64,000 bases of DNA from Aliiglaciecola sp. LCG003 (GTDB lineage Bacteria; Pseudomonadota; Gammaproteobacteria; Enterobacterales; Alteromonadaceae), in contig NZ_CP128185.1 in NCBI RefSeq assembly GCF_030316135.1, forward strand, positions 2,852,001 through 2,916,000, given 5' to 3'. Positions within the stretch are counted from its first letter, which is position 1, and each line of letters begins with the position of its first letter. The position numbers were made by a program, and so were the translations under genes. Below the pieces are notes generated by a model. That model saw only the letters and a list, made by a program, of their open reading frames with translations, had not been told where the DNA came from and did no database searches. This document shows positions 18,377-26,562 of the stretch, one piece after another.

Positions 18377-18394
18377 TGTAAACCAAACGATACA
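18377..18394. promoter_or_regulatory. candidate TyrR box upstream of aroF
   Basis: TGTAAA, six bases, then GATACA: 10 of 12 positions of the TyrR consensus TGTAAA-N6-TTTACA, including the invariant G and C at positions 2 and 17. It is 65-82 bases upstream of the aroF start. Repression by TyrR with tyrosine is the expected effect. A single weak-to-medium box; a TyrR gene is not in the window. Confidence 0.45.
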
Positions 18395-18573
18395 CTAAAC
18401 TTGCATTTTAATTACAGAAGCAGGGTTGACTTTTTACCAGCCTTTGCATTCTAGCACAACCTGTAATTTAAAAAGTGCTTTTATTTTAGAAATTTACGCC
18501 ATAACTCGACTGTTAGACACTAATGGTTTATTTTTAAAATGATAGATTTAACACGGAATATGGAATTGCCTAC

Positions 18574-20829
18574 ATGAAGGAGAATTCTCCAAGGAAACTT
18601 TTAAGCAAATTTAACATTGGTTTTGTCATAATGTTTGTTTTTGCTATTGGTATTTCAGCTATGTTATTGGTGGCGAATTATCATCTCCAACACTCTTCCC
18701 TTTTATTAGGAACCAGTTCACAAGCACAAGTACAGCAGATCCAGCAGAATCTAACTCTTCAGAAAAGTTTATTAGATTCATATTCGAACGCTTTTAATAT
18801 TGACCATTTTCAACAGACATTTACCATTAGTTCTCAGCAAACAGTCGCGAGTATTACAGAGCTTAGCCATCAACTTGGGCCGAGCCAGCCTTTAGCAAAA
18901 CTAGCGCAGATCCAACAAAGTATACACTTACAAGCAATTGAATTGAGCGCAAATATCCCACAGGCTCAAAGCAACCAACTAGCCCCACCATTGGGTATCA
19001 GCCAGATAGTGCAAATCCAACAGGAAATATCAAGTGCCAAGAAATTGCTAAACTCGATAGGAATCGATAAGCAGCAACTGTCAGGGGATATTGGATTGCT
19101 CCAGTACGCCATTTTCTTAATCCTAATATTCATCTTGGCTGCAGTATTATTGGGATGGTTTTTTAAGCGTACATTAAGTACTTGCTTATTATCCGCACAG
19201 CAAAATACTGATGTATCTATGTTTCAACATCGCACGCCAAACCCAATTATTAGTCTGAATGAACAAGGTGAGGTTATATATTCTAATCCGGCAACATATC
19301 GATTACTAACCACTCTAGATCTTGGCCCAAATGATGTCAGGTCGTTACTTTGCATGGATTTGAGTCGATACCAGAGAGCTGCTTTACAAAACAACAAAAA
19401 ATTCACTCGATTTGAGTATCAACTAAAACAATATACGTACGAGTGCGAATTACATTGGTTAACCGATCAACGTCGCTGGGATCTGCATTTACTCGACGTG
19501 TCGGCCAAAAAAGTCGCTGAGCAAAGGTTGCAATCTCAAGCCTATCATCATCCGGAAACAGAGCTTGCTAATCAATATCGTTTTCGCGAAGTCATCGAGT
19601 ATATGGTCATTGAGCACAAGCCTTTTACCTTAGGGCAGATTGAAATCCGTTCCTTTAGTAAATTATTGGCGGATGTGTCCCATACCAGAAGCCAAATGGT
19701 CATTATTGAACTGGCCAAAGTTCTGCAGCAAGCTTGCTTAGACGTTGAGCCGCACATTAGATGTTTTCATATTGGTGATAAAAACTTCGCCATCATTATA
19801 GACTCTACACCTGATCCAACACTGGCCGAGCATTTTGTAAAGCATCTTAATCAGCAAATGAAAGCAACCCAGTTCTCAGGGCAGTATCGCTTGGAGTTGG
19901 ATTTTGGCTTCGCCACATTTCCTGGCGATGGTGCTAGCGTCGAAGCTGTGATCCGTAATGCCCGTATTGCTCTTGATGCATCCGCCAGTCAACAACACAC
20001 AGATTACATCCTCTACAGTGAGGAGCTGGGTGACGCCATTGCACGTAAAAATGAACTACAAGTTGCCATGCGAGACGCTTTGCTAGCACAGCAGTTCCAA
20101 TTGTACTTTCAACCTCAACTTAATTTACAGACTAACAAAATCACTGGCGCCGAAGCCCTGATAAGGTGGCATAGAGAGGATCAATGGATTTCCCCAGCAG
20201 AATTTATTCCATTGGCTGAGCAATCAGACTTAATTTTAGCGTTGGGTGAATGGGCGCTGAATACAGCCTGCCAAAAAGCAAAAGACATAGTTAATGCCGG
20301 CTACACTGATTTTGTAATCGCAGTGAATATCTCCCCTAAACAATTTACCGCCCCAGGATTTGTTAGCACCATCACCTCAGCGTTGACGAAACACACCCTA
20401 CCCGGCAGCAATCTAGAATTGGAAATAACTGAAGGTGTACTATTCAACAATGATACCAATACATTGGACACCCTTCGTCAACTCAAACAAATGGGTGTTA
20501 AGTTAGCTATCGACGACTTCGGCACCGGATATTCCTCGCTAAGCTATTTGAAAGACTTTCCTATAGATAAATTGAAGATTGACCAATCATTTATAAAAAA
20601 CATGCACAATAGTAAAGAAGACCAATCTATTGCCAGAACCGTGGTCGATCTGGCAAAGAACTTGAATTTAAGCATAATCGCCGAGGGAGTCGAAGAAAGG
20701 GATCAAGTCAACATCTTACGACAAATGGGCTGCAATCATATTCAAGGTAATTGGTTTAGCAAGCCACTCGAAGAAGGCTACTTCAGTTATTTTTTACAAA
20801 ATTCAACTACGCCTAAAAACATTGTTTGA
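18574..20829 (+). CDS. membrane-bound EAL phosphodiesterase with degenerate GGDEF domain
   Basis: A 751-residue protein. Two membrane helices (about 15-34 and 180-200) enclose a Gln-rich periplasmic region. A PAS-like segment (about 213-320) follows, then a GGDEF-fold domain (about 325-480) whose active motif is replaced by HIGDKNF, so it cannot be a cyclase. The EAL domain (about 495-745) is complete: EALIRW, the metal-binding E in LEITEG, DDFGTGYSSL and KIDQSFI. It should hydrolyse cyclic di-GMP to pGpG, with the dead GGDEF perhaps sensing GTP. Its 3' end overlaps the convergent J-domain gene by 17 bases. Confidence 0.9.
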   Translation: MKENSPRKLLSKFNIGFVIMFVFAIGISAMLLVANYHLQHSSLLLGTSSQAQVQQIQQNLTLQKSLLDSYSNAFNIDHFQQTFTISSQQTVASITELSHQLGPSQPLAKLAQIQQSIHLQAIELSANIPQAQSNQLAPPLGISQIVQIQQEISSAKKLLNSIGIDKQQLSGDIGLLQYAIFLILIFILAAVLLGWFFKRTLSTCLLSAQQNTDVSMFQHRTPNPIISLNEQGEVIYSNPATYRLLTTLDLGPNDVRSLLCMDLSRYQRAALQNNKKFTRFEYQLKQYTYECELHWLTDQRRWDLHLLDVSAKKVAEQRLQSQAYHHPETELANQYRFREVIEYMVIEHKPFTLGQIEIRSFSKLLADVSHTRSQMVIIELAKVLQQACLDVEPHIRCFHIGDKNFAIIIDSTPDPTLAEHFVKHLNQQMKATQFSGQYRLELDFGFATFPGDGASVEAVIRNARIALDASASQQHTDYILYSEELGDAIARKNELQVAMRDALLAQQFQLYFQPQLNLQTNKITGAEALIRWHREDQWISPAEFIPLAEQSDLILALGEWALNTACQKAKDIVNAGYTDFVIAVNISPKQFTAPGFVSTITSALTKHTLPGSNLELEITEGVLFNNDTNTLDTLRQLKQMGVKLAIDDFGTGYSSLSYLKDFPIDKLKIDQSFIKNMHNSKEDQSIARTVVDLAKNLNLSIIAEGVEERDQVNILRQMGCNHIQGNWFSKPLEEGYFSYFLQNSTTPKNIV

Positions 20830-21412
20830 GTAAGGAGTAAGCGTGTTCCAAACGCTTACTCTTATCCCCGCTGCCGCCTTTGTCTGGATGATGTTGATGT
20901 TGCAGTTTACGATATAGGCGTTTCAACTGTTCTGGAGTGGTTAATGTTGCGATACCAAATTCTGCCAAGGCGGCTTGTTTATTTTGCGGGGTGATATCTA
21001 GCCTCTCAGACCGCTGCATGTTTTGCCAGAAACTCTCCAGTAGTTGCTCGACCGCCTGTTGGTCCGTTTTTTGGAAATGACTCCAATCTAAATAATATTG
21101 TCTTAACGGGTCCTTTTCGCTGAGCTTATTTGAGCCGACTGCCCATGGGCGTAATTCAATACAGGTAGTGTGAATATTAAGTTGTCCCAATTGCTGATAG
21201 TTGAAACTATCTGCCAAGCGATATAAATGATGGAACAGAATGAAATGACAGCGGAACAAATTTAATGGGTCACGCAACGCTTCAGGGTCGAAAAGTGTAA
21301 AAGGCTCGTTTTGCAGTGTCACTATCAATTGATATTCAGTTATCGAGCTAGTTTGGTTCAACAAGATAGAGGTCAATGCCTCTTCCAATTCTGCCGAATG
21401 AAAGTCGTTCAT
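20813..21412 (-). CDS. J-domain protein with an uncharacterised N-terminal domain
   Basis: A 199-residue protein; ATG 21412 is chosen because GGAG lies 6 bases upstream. The C-terminal 60 residues form a J domain of unusual place, with the essential HPD tripeptide (QHHPDKGG, about residue 175). The N-terminal 130 residues have the look of the DNA-J related domain found in gammaproteobacteria (SITEYQLIVTLQNEP; FLFHHLYRL-like helix). It should stimulate DnaK ATPase on unknown clients. The stop codon region overlaps the end of the convergent EAL gene. Confidence 0.82.
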   Translation of the reverse strand: MNDFHSAELEEALTSILLNQTSSITEYQLIVTLQNEPFTLFDPEALRDPLNLFRCHFILFHHLYRLADSFNYQQLGQLNIHTTCIELRPWAVGSNKLSEKDPLRQYYLDWSHFQKTDQQAVEQLLESFWQNMQRSERLDITPQNKQAALAEFGIATLTTPEQLKRLYRKLQHQHHPDKGGSGDKSKRLEHAYSLLKQCF

Positions 21413-21464
21413 CGATAACTCCAATTATCTATTTTCAAAATAGTTACTCCAACCTAGTAGATCA

Positions 21465-22037
21465 TCATACCTCAATATTGCTAATCATTTTAGCCGGTAC
21501 ACCCGCATTCACTGTGTTGGCAAGCACATCTTTATTCACAACCGCGCCGGCAGCAATAACGGCATTATCGCCTATAGTCACACCGGGCAATATTTTGGCA
21601 CCCATGCCGATCCACACATTATTGCCGATGCGAATTGGATGCGCCGTTTCAATGCCTTTTTTACGTTTTTGCGGATCAACAGGATGGGTGGCGGTGGAAA
21701 TCAACACCCCAGGTGCTAACAGCACATTGTCACCGATACTCACAGGTGCGGCGTCAAGTATCACCAAACCATGATTGGCGTAAAAGTGTTTGCCTAAAGA
21801 AATATTATAACCATAGTCACAATAAAATTGAGGTTCGATCCAAAATCCAGCACTTTTTGCAAATAAGTCTTTTAACAGTAGCATGCCTTTTTTATAGTCC
21901 GACGGCGGCAGTAAATTAAATTGATGACACTGGGTTTTAGCATGCATACGCTGCTGGTGCAGCGCCTTATCACTGGGAAAATATTCAACTTGGGTCAGCA
22001 TCTTTTGCTGTTCTGAAATCTTTTCATGGTCGCTCAT
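21465..22037 (-). CDS. hexapeptide-repeat sugar O-acetyltransferase (Maa/LacA type)
   Basis: A 190-residue left-handed beta-helix acetyltransferase. It starts behind GAGAGT. The N-terminal MAC domain (about 10-60) includes the KGMLLLKDLF segment, and hexapeptide repeats follow (about 75-185). The catalytic His lies in ISTATHPVDPQKR (about 115), and the C-terminal repeats include PIRIGNNVWIGMGAKILPGV. The family acetylates maltose, galactosides or Nod-factor sugars with acetyl-CoA; the true sugar is unknown. The short gap to the J-domain gene suggests cotranscription but no shared function. Confidence 0.9.
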   Translation of the reverse strand: MSDHEKISEQQKMLTQVEYFPSDKALHQQRMHAKTQCHQFNLLPPSDYKKGMLLLKDLFAKSAGFWIEPQFYCDYGYNISLGKHFYANHGLVILDAAPVSIGDNVLLAPGVLISTATHPVDPQKRKKGIETAHPIRIGNNVWIGMGAKILPGVTIGDNAVIAAGAVVNKDVLANTVNAGVPAKMISNIEV

Positions 22038-22172
22038 AGATTTACTCTCAATTTAGCATTTGATGATTAGTTTGTTCACACACAGTAGTTCTTACAAAGA
22101 TGGCGGAACGTCAAATTGTCAGAATAATATCATGGTTCTCAAACGAACCTTAGTCGCGGTCTAGTGTGCTTT

Positions 22173-22964
22173 TTAGACTTTCATCTTGATGTAGTCCTGC
22201 CACTTAGTTTCATAATTCAATTTGCGCAGGTGGCTTTTGGATAGTTGGTGCGCTGCTAAAGATTGCTCTGTTAATAGTGGACCCGTTCCACACAGCTTAC
22301 AGTAGCCCAGCAGGGATTTACTGGAGGGCCGCAAATCCAGCATTGGATATTGCAAGCCTTTGTAGCCCCAAACATAGGTTTTCCCGGCGGTGTCTTTAAT
22401 CTGCTTATCTCGGTCTACATTACGTACTTTATAGCGAGGGAAATTCTGGCTATCAAAAGGCTGCCATCCCAAAAAATGGGCTGCACCGGGCACCGGCGTT
22501 AGGTTTTCGATGTTCCAGTCAGCGTAGGGCTTCACATCTTTAGATGTGATATAACATAGCCCCTGCCCAGCAGGGTCGAGCAGCACCTCAAAACAGTTTT
22601 GAATAAAGCTAAGCAGTAGATGTCGATTCAAAATATTACTGTCCATTTGCGGCGCAGTAGTTGAGGTTGGATCACGGCCAAAATTGGGTATCAGTGGGAA
22701 CTGAAAAATCACTAGGTCAAATTGCTGGATTAACTGGGCTGGTATGCTTTGGGTTTGAGTGATATCAAGCTGGTAAAATATCTTCTTGTCACGATCCAAT
22801 AATGCATCAATTGCATGTTCACGATACTTGGCTCTTAATATAACTTCAGGATCCAGTACTGAGCCATAAACGTTTTCCACCTTGCGATCTTTTAGCAACG
22901 AGTAGGTAAATGATAGATCTCCATCCCCTATGGTCAGAATTCGCCAAGACGGATCTATGAACAT
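22173..22964 (-). CDS. BMT5-like (DUF2431) Rossmann methyltransferase with C-terminal zinc-finger-like motif
   Basis: A 263-residue protein with a strong AGGAG site. The N-terminal ILTIGDGDLSFTYSLLK (about 9-25) and VIFQFPLIPNFGRD (about 89-102) are the signatures of the family named after yeast Bmt5, which methylates N3 of a uridine in 25S rRNA. The last 45 residues contain C-K-L-C and, 14-20 residues on, H and H (YCKLCGTG, LAAHQLSKSH), a C2H2-like zinc finger layout. Bacterial members are uncommon and their substrate is unknown. An RNA target is inferred from the family. Confidence 0.75.
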   Translation of the reverse strand: MFIDPSWRILTIGDGDLSFTYSLLKDRKVENVYGSVLDPEVILRAKYREHAIDALLDRDKKIFYQLDITQTQSIPAQLIQQFDLVIFQFPLIPNFGRDPTSTTAPQMDSNILNRHLLLSFIQNCFEVLLDPAGQGLCYITSKDVKPYADWNIENLTPVPGAAHFLGWQPFDSQNFPRYKVRNVDRDKQIKDTAGKTYVWGYKGLQYPMLDLRPSSKSLLGYCKLCGTGPLLTEQSLAAHQLSKSHLRKLNYETKWQDYIKMKV

Positions 22965-22990
22965 TATTACTCCTACAATAACTCAGCCAC

Positions 22991-23017
22991 AAAAAAACGG
23001 TAACCTAGGTTACCGTT
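22991..23017 (-). terminator. Rho-independent terminator after the OmpA-like lipoprotein gene
   Basis: On the minus strand AACGGTAACC pairs with GGTTACCGTT (a palindrome centred on CTAG) and is followed by a run of T. It ends the lipoprotein transcript 125 bases after its stop. Confidence 0.8.
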
Positions 23018-23142
23018 AGTTCAATCAGTTTGGATAGTTTGCGTCACAAATAAATTTTGCGCAATTCCTACTAAGTATATTTCTGAAATCATTACAGCGG
23101 CCGCTTAAAAAGCAATCAACATGCAGCCTTGCTGCTAAATGT

Positions 23143-23772
23143 CTATCCAGTTATCGGGATAACCCGTAGTTCTACCCGGCGATTTTTTTGTCGACCTTGA
23201 GCATTATCATTTGACGCTACGGGTTGTGACTCTCCATACCCTATTGTTTGTAGTCGACTCGACATAACATTCTTACTTTCTAAGTAAGCTGCAACACTGT
23301 TGGCTCGTTGTATAGAAAGCTGCTGATTGTAAGTGGCGTCGCCAACTGAATCAGTATGACCTTCAATGCTCAGCTTGGTTTTCTCATAGCGAGTTAACAC
23401 CTTAGCCACATCGTTAAGAACAGGATAAAAGCCAGTCACAATATTCGCCTGGGCCGTTTCAAAGGTAATATTTCCTGGAATCGACAGTCTTATACTGTCG
23501 CCTTCTCGATACACTTCAACGCCACTGCCCTTCAATTCTTCCCTAAACTCTTCTTCTTGGTTGTCCATATAGTTACCAATAGCGCCACCCGCTAACGCAC
23601 CTAGCGCAGCGCCCCAAACGTAGCGACTCTTATCGTTGTCGCCCGTGCCTTTACCCGCCAATGCGCCTAGTACAGCACCGATGCCGGCCCCCTTTTGTGC
23701 ATTGCTAGCATTAGAGGCACAACCTGAGATCAGCAAGCTGGATAAGGTAATAGCTAGAAGTGTTTTTTTCAT
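23143..23772 (-). CDS. yiaD: OmpA-family lipoprotein with glycine zipper (YiaD-like)
   Basis: A 209-residue lipoprotein: signal peptide with lipobox LISGC (Cys at about 18), two glycine-zipper segments (GAGIGAVLGALAGKG and GAALGALAGGAIGNY, about 29-70), and a C-terminal OmpA peptidoglycan-binding domain (about 100-207) with the GHTDSVGDATYNQQLSIQRA and NRRVELRV motifs. It probably anchors the outer membrane to peptidoglycan. YiaD is the closest named relative I know; orthology is not proven. Confidence 0.87.
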   Translation of the reverse strand: MKKTLLAITLSSLLISGCASNASNAQKGAGIGAVLGALAGKGTGDNDKSRYVWGAALGALAGGAIGNYMDNQEEEFREELKGSGVEVYREGDSIRLSIPGNITFETAQANIVTGFYPVLNDVAKVLTRYEKTKLSIEGHTDSVGDATYNQQLSIQRANSVAAYLESKNVMSSRLQTIGYGESQPVASNDNAQGRQKNRRVELRVIPITG

Positions 23773-24014
23773 TCTTGTCTCCTTGGGTGAAAATATAAAT
23801 TGTTCATTGCTTATTTGTTTTATGCTTGTATTAAAAGCAGAAACTATACCAACTCTTTTAAGTGAATCCGTTTTACCAAAAATATGTAATTAAATCTTAT
23901 AATTAGAAGAATAACTGAAATAAACTGAAGGTTAGCTGAATAGCAAATTAAAGCTGATATTGATAGGTATGAGCCAATGCTACTCAATGGATTGTAGATA
24001 TTTCCCCTCGCCAT

Positions 24015-24038
24015 AAAAAAACCCGCTTTCGCGGGTTT
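24015..24038 (-). terminator. terminator of the rpsP-rimM-trmD-rplS operon
   Basis: AAACCCGC and GCGGGTTT form a perfect 8-bp stem with a TTTC/GAAA loop. On the minus strand it is followed by further T residues. It lies 34 bases after the rplS stop. Confidence 0.9.
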
Positions 24039-24071
24039 TCACAAGTTAACAATAACGCATTAATTAAAATC

Positions 24072-24431
24072 TTAGTTAAGCTTTTCTCTGATACGTGCAG
24101 ATTTACCTGAACGTTCACGAAGATAATAAAGCTTAGCACGACGTACCGCACCACGGCGTTTAACTTCAATAGAAGCTATAGCAGGGCTGTGTGTTTGGAA
24201 AACACGTTCAACACCTTCACCATTGGAGATCTTACGTACAGTGAATGCAGAGTGTAGGCCACGGTTACGCTTAGCGATTACAACGCCTTCGTAAGCCTGA
24301 AGACGCTCTTTTTCGCCTTCTTTAACTCGTACTTTAACAACAACTGTGTCACCCGGGCCGAAGCTCGGAAGATCAGTCTTTAACTGTTCTTCTTCAATTT
24401 TCTTGATGATATCTTGATTGACTTTGCTCAT
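24072..24431 (-). CDS. rplS: 50S ribosomal protein L19
   Basis: A 119-residue protein nearly identical in its core to E. coli L19 ([49 protein letters not shown]). Two adjacent ATG codons are available; the second (24431) has better spacing from GAGG. L19 sits at the 30S-50S interface. Last gene of the operon, followed by a terminator. Confidence 0.98.
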   Translation of the reverse strand: MSKVNQDIIKKIEEEQLKTDLPSFGPGDTVVVKVRVKEGEKERLQAYEGVVIAKRNRGLHSAFTVRKISNGEGVERVFQTHSPAIASIEVKRRGAVRRAKLYYLRERSGKSARIREKLN

Positions 24432-24450
24432 CATAACCTCTCATCCTAGA

Positions 24451-25248
24451 TTAACTGTCATCATGCTGCGCCAACGATGTTTGGAACAAATCCAACAATC
24501 GTTTTTGCTCCTCAGTCAGAGCTAGGTCATTTAACAATTCAGGGCGTCGTAGCCAGGTTCTCCCTAGCGACTGTTGCATCCGCCACTGCCTGATTTTTTG
24601 GTGATTACCGCTTAATAAAACCTCAGGTACACTGCGTCCATCAAGATTTTCAGGCCGGGTGTAATGGGGACAATCTAGTAAACCTTCAGTAAACGAATCC
24701 TGCTGGGCTGACTGATCGTGTCCTAACACTCCCGGTACAAATCGAGATATAGCATCCATTAGAACCATGGCCGGTAGTTCACCACCACTAAGTACATAAT
24801 CGCCAATAGACCATTCTTCATCGATCTCGGCTTCTATTACTCGTTCATCGATACCTTCGTATCGACCGGCGACAAATATTAAACTGTCATTCTCAGACAA
24901 TTCCTTCACACCAGCTTGGTCTAACTTCTTTCCCTGAGGTGACAAGTAAATCACCTTAGTTTTTTTCCCCGCAGCTAATTTAGCTGCGTGAATAGCGTCA
25001 GTTAATGGCTGAACCATCATCAGCATGCCGGGTCCGCCGCCATAAGGGCGGTCATCAACTGTTCGATGCTTGTCATGAGTAAAGTCTCTTGGATTAAAAA
25101 ACTCTACTGACAACAAGTGGTTTTTCACCGCTCGTCCAGTGACACCTTGCTGAGTAAAACTGTCAAACATCTCTGGAAACAGACTTACCACACCAAACCA
25201 ACGTTGTGTTGTTGAGGTATCCTCAACATCGGACATTGGTGGGTTCAT
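24451..25248 (-). CDS. trmD: tRNA (guanine37-N1)-methyltransferase
   Basis: A 265-residue SPOUT methyltransferase. [27 protein letters not shown] and [26 protein letters not shown] form the deep trefoil knot that binds S-adenosylmethionine. It methylates G37 of tRNAs reading CNN codons and prevents +1 frameshifting. An N-terminal extension of about 12 residues relative to E. coli precedes [12 protein letters not shown]. Its start directly follows the rimM stop. Confidence 0.98.
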   Translation of the reverse strand: MNPPMSDVEDTSTTQRWFGVVSLFPEMFDSFTQQGVTGRAVKNHLLSVEFFNPRDFTHDKHRTVDDRPYGGGPGMLMMVQPLTDAIHAAKLAAGKKTKVIYLSPQGKKLDQAGVKELSENDSLIFVAGRYEGIDERVIEAEIDEEWSIGDYVLSGGELPAMVLMDAISRFVPGVLGHDQSAQQDSFTEGLLDCPHYTRPENLDGRSVPEVLLSGNHQKIRQWRMQQSLGRTWLRRPELLNDLALTEEQKRLLDLFQTSLAQHDDS

Positions 25249-25773
25249 TTAAAACCCGGGATCCCAATCTACTGTGATTGTTTTCGCCTGTACGTTGACC
25301 TCTTTAATCACTTGTTCGCGAATAAAAGGCAACATACGTTCTTTTTGACCAAAAGCGTCATTTGAATTAGCTTTTACTAACATTACATCGTTAGCACCGG
25401 TTTCAAATAACTCTTTCACTACACCCAGACCGTAACCGTTTAAAGTCACTACCTGCATGCCGACTAGGTCTCGCCAATAATAATCATCGTCGGCCAATTG
25501 AGGTAGCTGTTCAGCTTTGATTGAAATATCGAGATTTTTGATACTTTCAGCATCATCTCGCGTTTCAACCCCAATTAGTTTCGCGACAACGCCTTTACCG
25601 TGCGTTCGCCAGCTGTCAACGGTATATTCTTTTGCTGCTTCGCCCAAAAGCCAAGGAGCGTAATCAAATACACCTGTAGTCTCATCAGTATAGGTAGTGA
25701 TTTTAACCCAACCTTTCACACCGTAAGGTGCACCGATTTTGCCAATCACTATTGTGTCAGACGCTTGACTCAT
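25249..25773 (-). CDS. rimM: 16S rRNA processing protein RimM
   Basis: A 174-residue protein with the N-terminal RimM domain (IVIGKIGAPYGVKGWVKI) and a C-terminal PRC-barrel (YYWRDLVGMQV, LGVVKELFETGANDVMLV). It assists maturation of the 30S head with S19. Second gene of the classic operon, 27 bases after rpsP and directly abutting trmD. Confidence 0.98.
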   Translation of the reverse strand: MSQASDTIVIGKIGAPYGVKGWVKITTYTDETTGVFDYAPWLLGEAAKEYTVDSWRTHGKGVVAKLIGVETRDDAESIKNLDISIKAEQLPQLADDDYYWRDLVGMQVVTLNGYGLGVVKELFETGANDVMLVKANSNDAFGQKERMLPFIREQVIKEVNVQAKTITVDWDPGF

Positions 25774-25800
25774 CTATACCTCAATTTTATTAAACAATGC

Positions 25801-26052
25801 TTACGCAGTTGCTTTTCTTGCATCTTTAACCAAGCGAGCAACGCGCTCAGACAGGCTTGCGCCGTGTCCTACCCAATGCTCAACACGCTCAAGATCTAAG
25901 CGTAAGCGCTCTGATTGACCTTGTGCAGTTGGGTTGAAAAAGCCAATGTTCTCAATGAACTTACCGTCACGTGAACGACGACTGTCAGCAACCACTACTT
26001 GATAAAATGGACGCTTTTTTGCGCCACCACGCTGTAAACGAATAGTAACCAT
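25801..26052 (-). CDS. rpsP: 30S ribosomal protein S16
   Basis: An 83-residue protein of standard length with the S16 start [19 protein letters not shown] and the [14 protein letters not shown] signature. First gene of rpsP-rimM-trmD-rplS. Confidence 0.98.
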   Translation of the reverse strand: MVTIRLQRGGAKKRPFYQVVVADSRRSRDGKFIENIGFFNPTAQGQSERLRLDLERVEHWVGHGASLSERVARLVKDARKATA

Positions 26053-26140
26053 ATAAATGCCTCAAACTCGTAATAGCGTTACTGTTAACTTGTTTGCCCT
26101 GCTCCCCTGTGCCCTAGAGCACGAAAATCAAGGCCGCCGA

Positions 26141-26168
26141 ATTATACTGATTTAGACGACTTATGCAA
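26141..26168 (-). promoter_or_regulatory. promoter of the rpsP operon
   Basis: On the minus strand TTGCAT (26163-26168), a 16-base spacer and a perfect TATAAT (26141-26146) lie about 90 bases upstream of rpsP. Transcription would begin near 26134. A GC-rich discriminator follows, as in stringently controlled ribosomal promoters. Confidence 0.65.
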
Positions 26169-26562
26169 GGGAAACTGTAGACTAAGTCACTTAATTTGCT
26201 TAATTTTGTCCCTTAGTACCCCAAGGCACTTTTGAGGCCTGCGAGCGGGTCAAGGTATTCATCGGCTAATTCACATTACTTTGTGTGCGTTTTACCCTCT
26301 TTTATTTGCCCGCACTACTCAATAATATAATCCTATGGGCTGTTTAAGCAGTATAAGTTAGCTGTGCTGATGTGTTTACACGCAATTTTTCGATAATTTA
26401 TCCCGAAAATGTGTCAATTCATCGAAGAGTTCACTAAGGTAGCGCACGAAATAGTTACCGCCAACAGCCAGCAATTAAACTATTAACAAGACAGATGTGT
26501 AGCAAATCAACTGATTTCCTGCACATTAGCAAGGCACCGACTTAGAGAGAGCCAGAGGAATT
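26169..26562. other. 394-bp divergent intergenic stretch
   Basis: Lies between the rpsP promoter and the M13 peptidase gene. It is AT-rich and has no convincing open frame. It must carry the peptidase promoter, which I cannot place with confidence. Confidence 0.4.

Noticed and set aside
20813-20829. Misannotated gene end because of the overlap between the EAL and J-domain genes
   Set aside because: Both proteins have complete C-terminal domains, so a 17-base convergent overlap is genuine.
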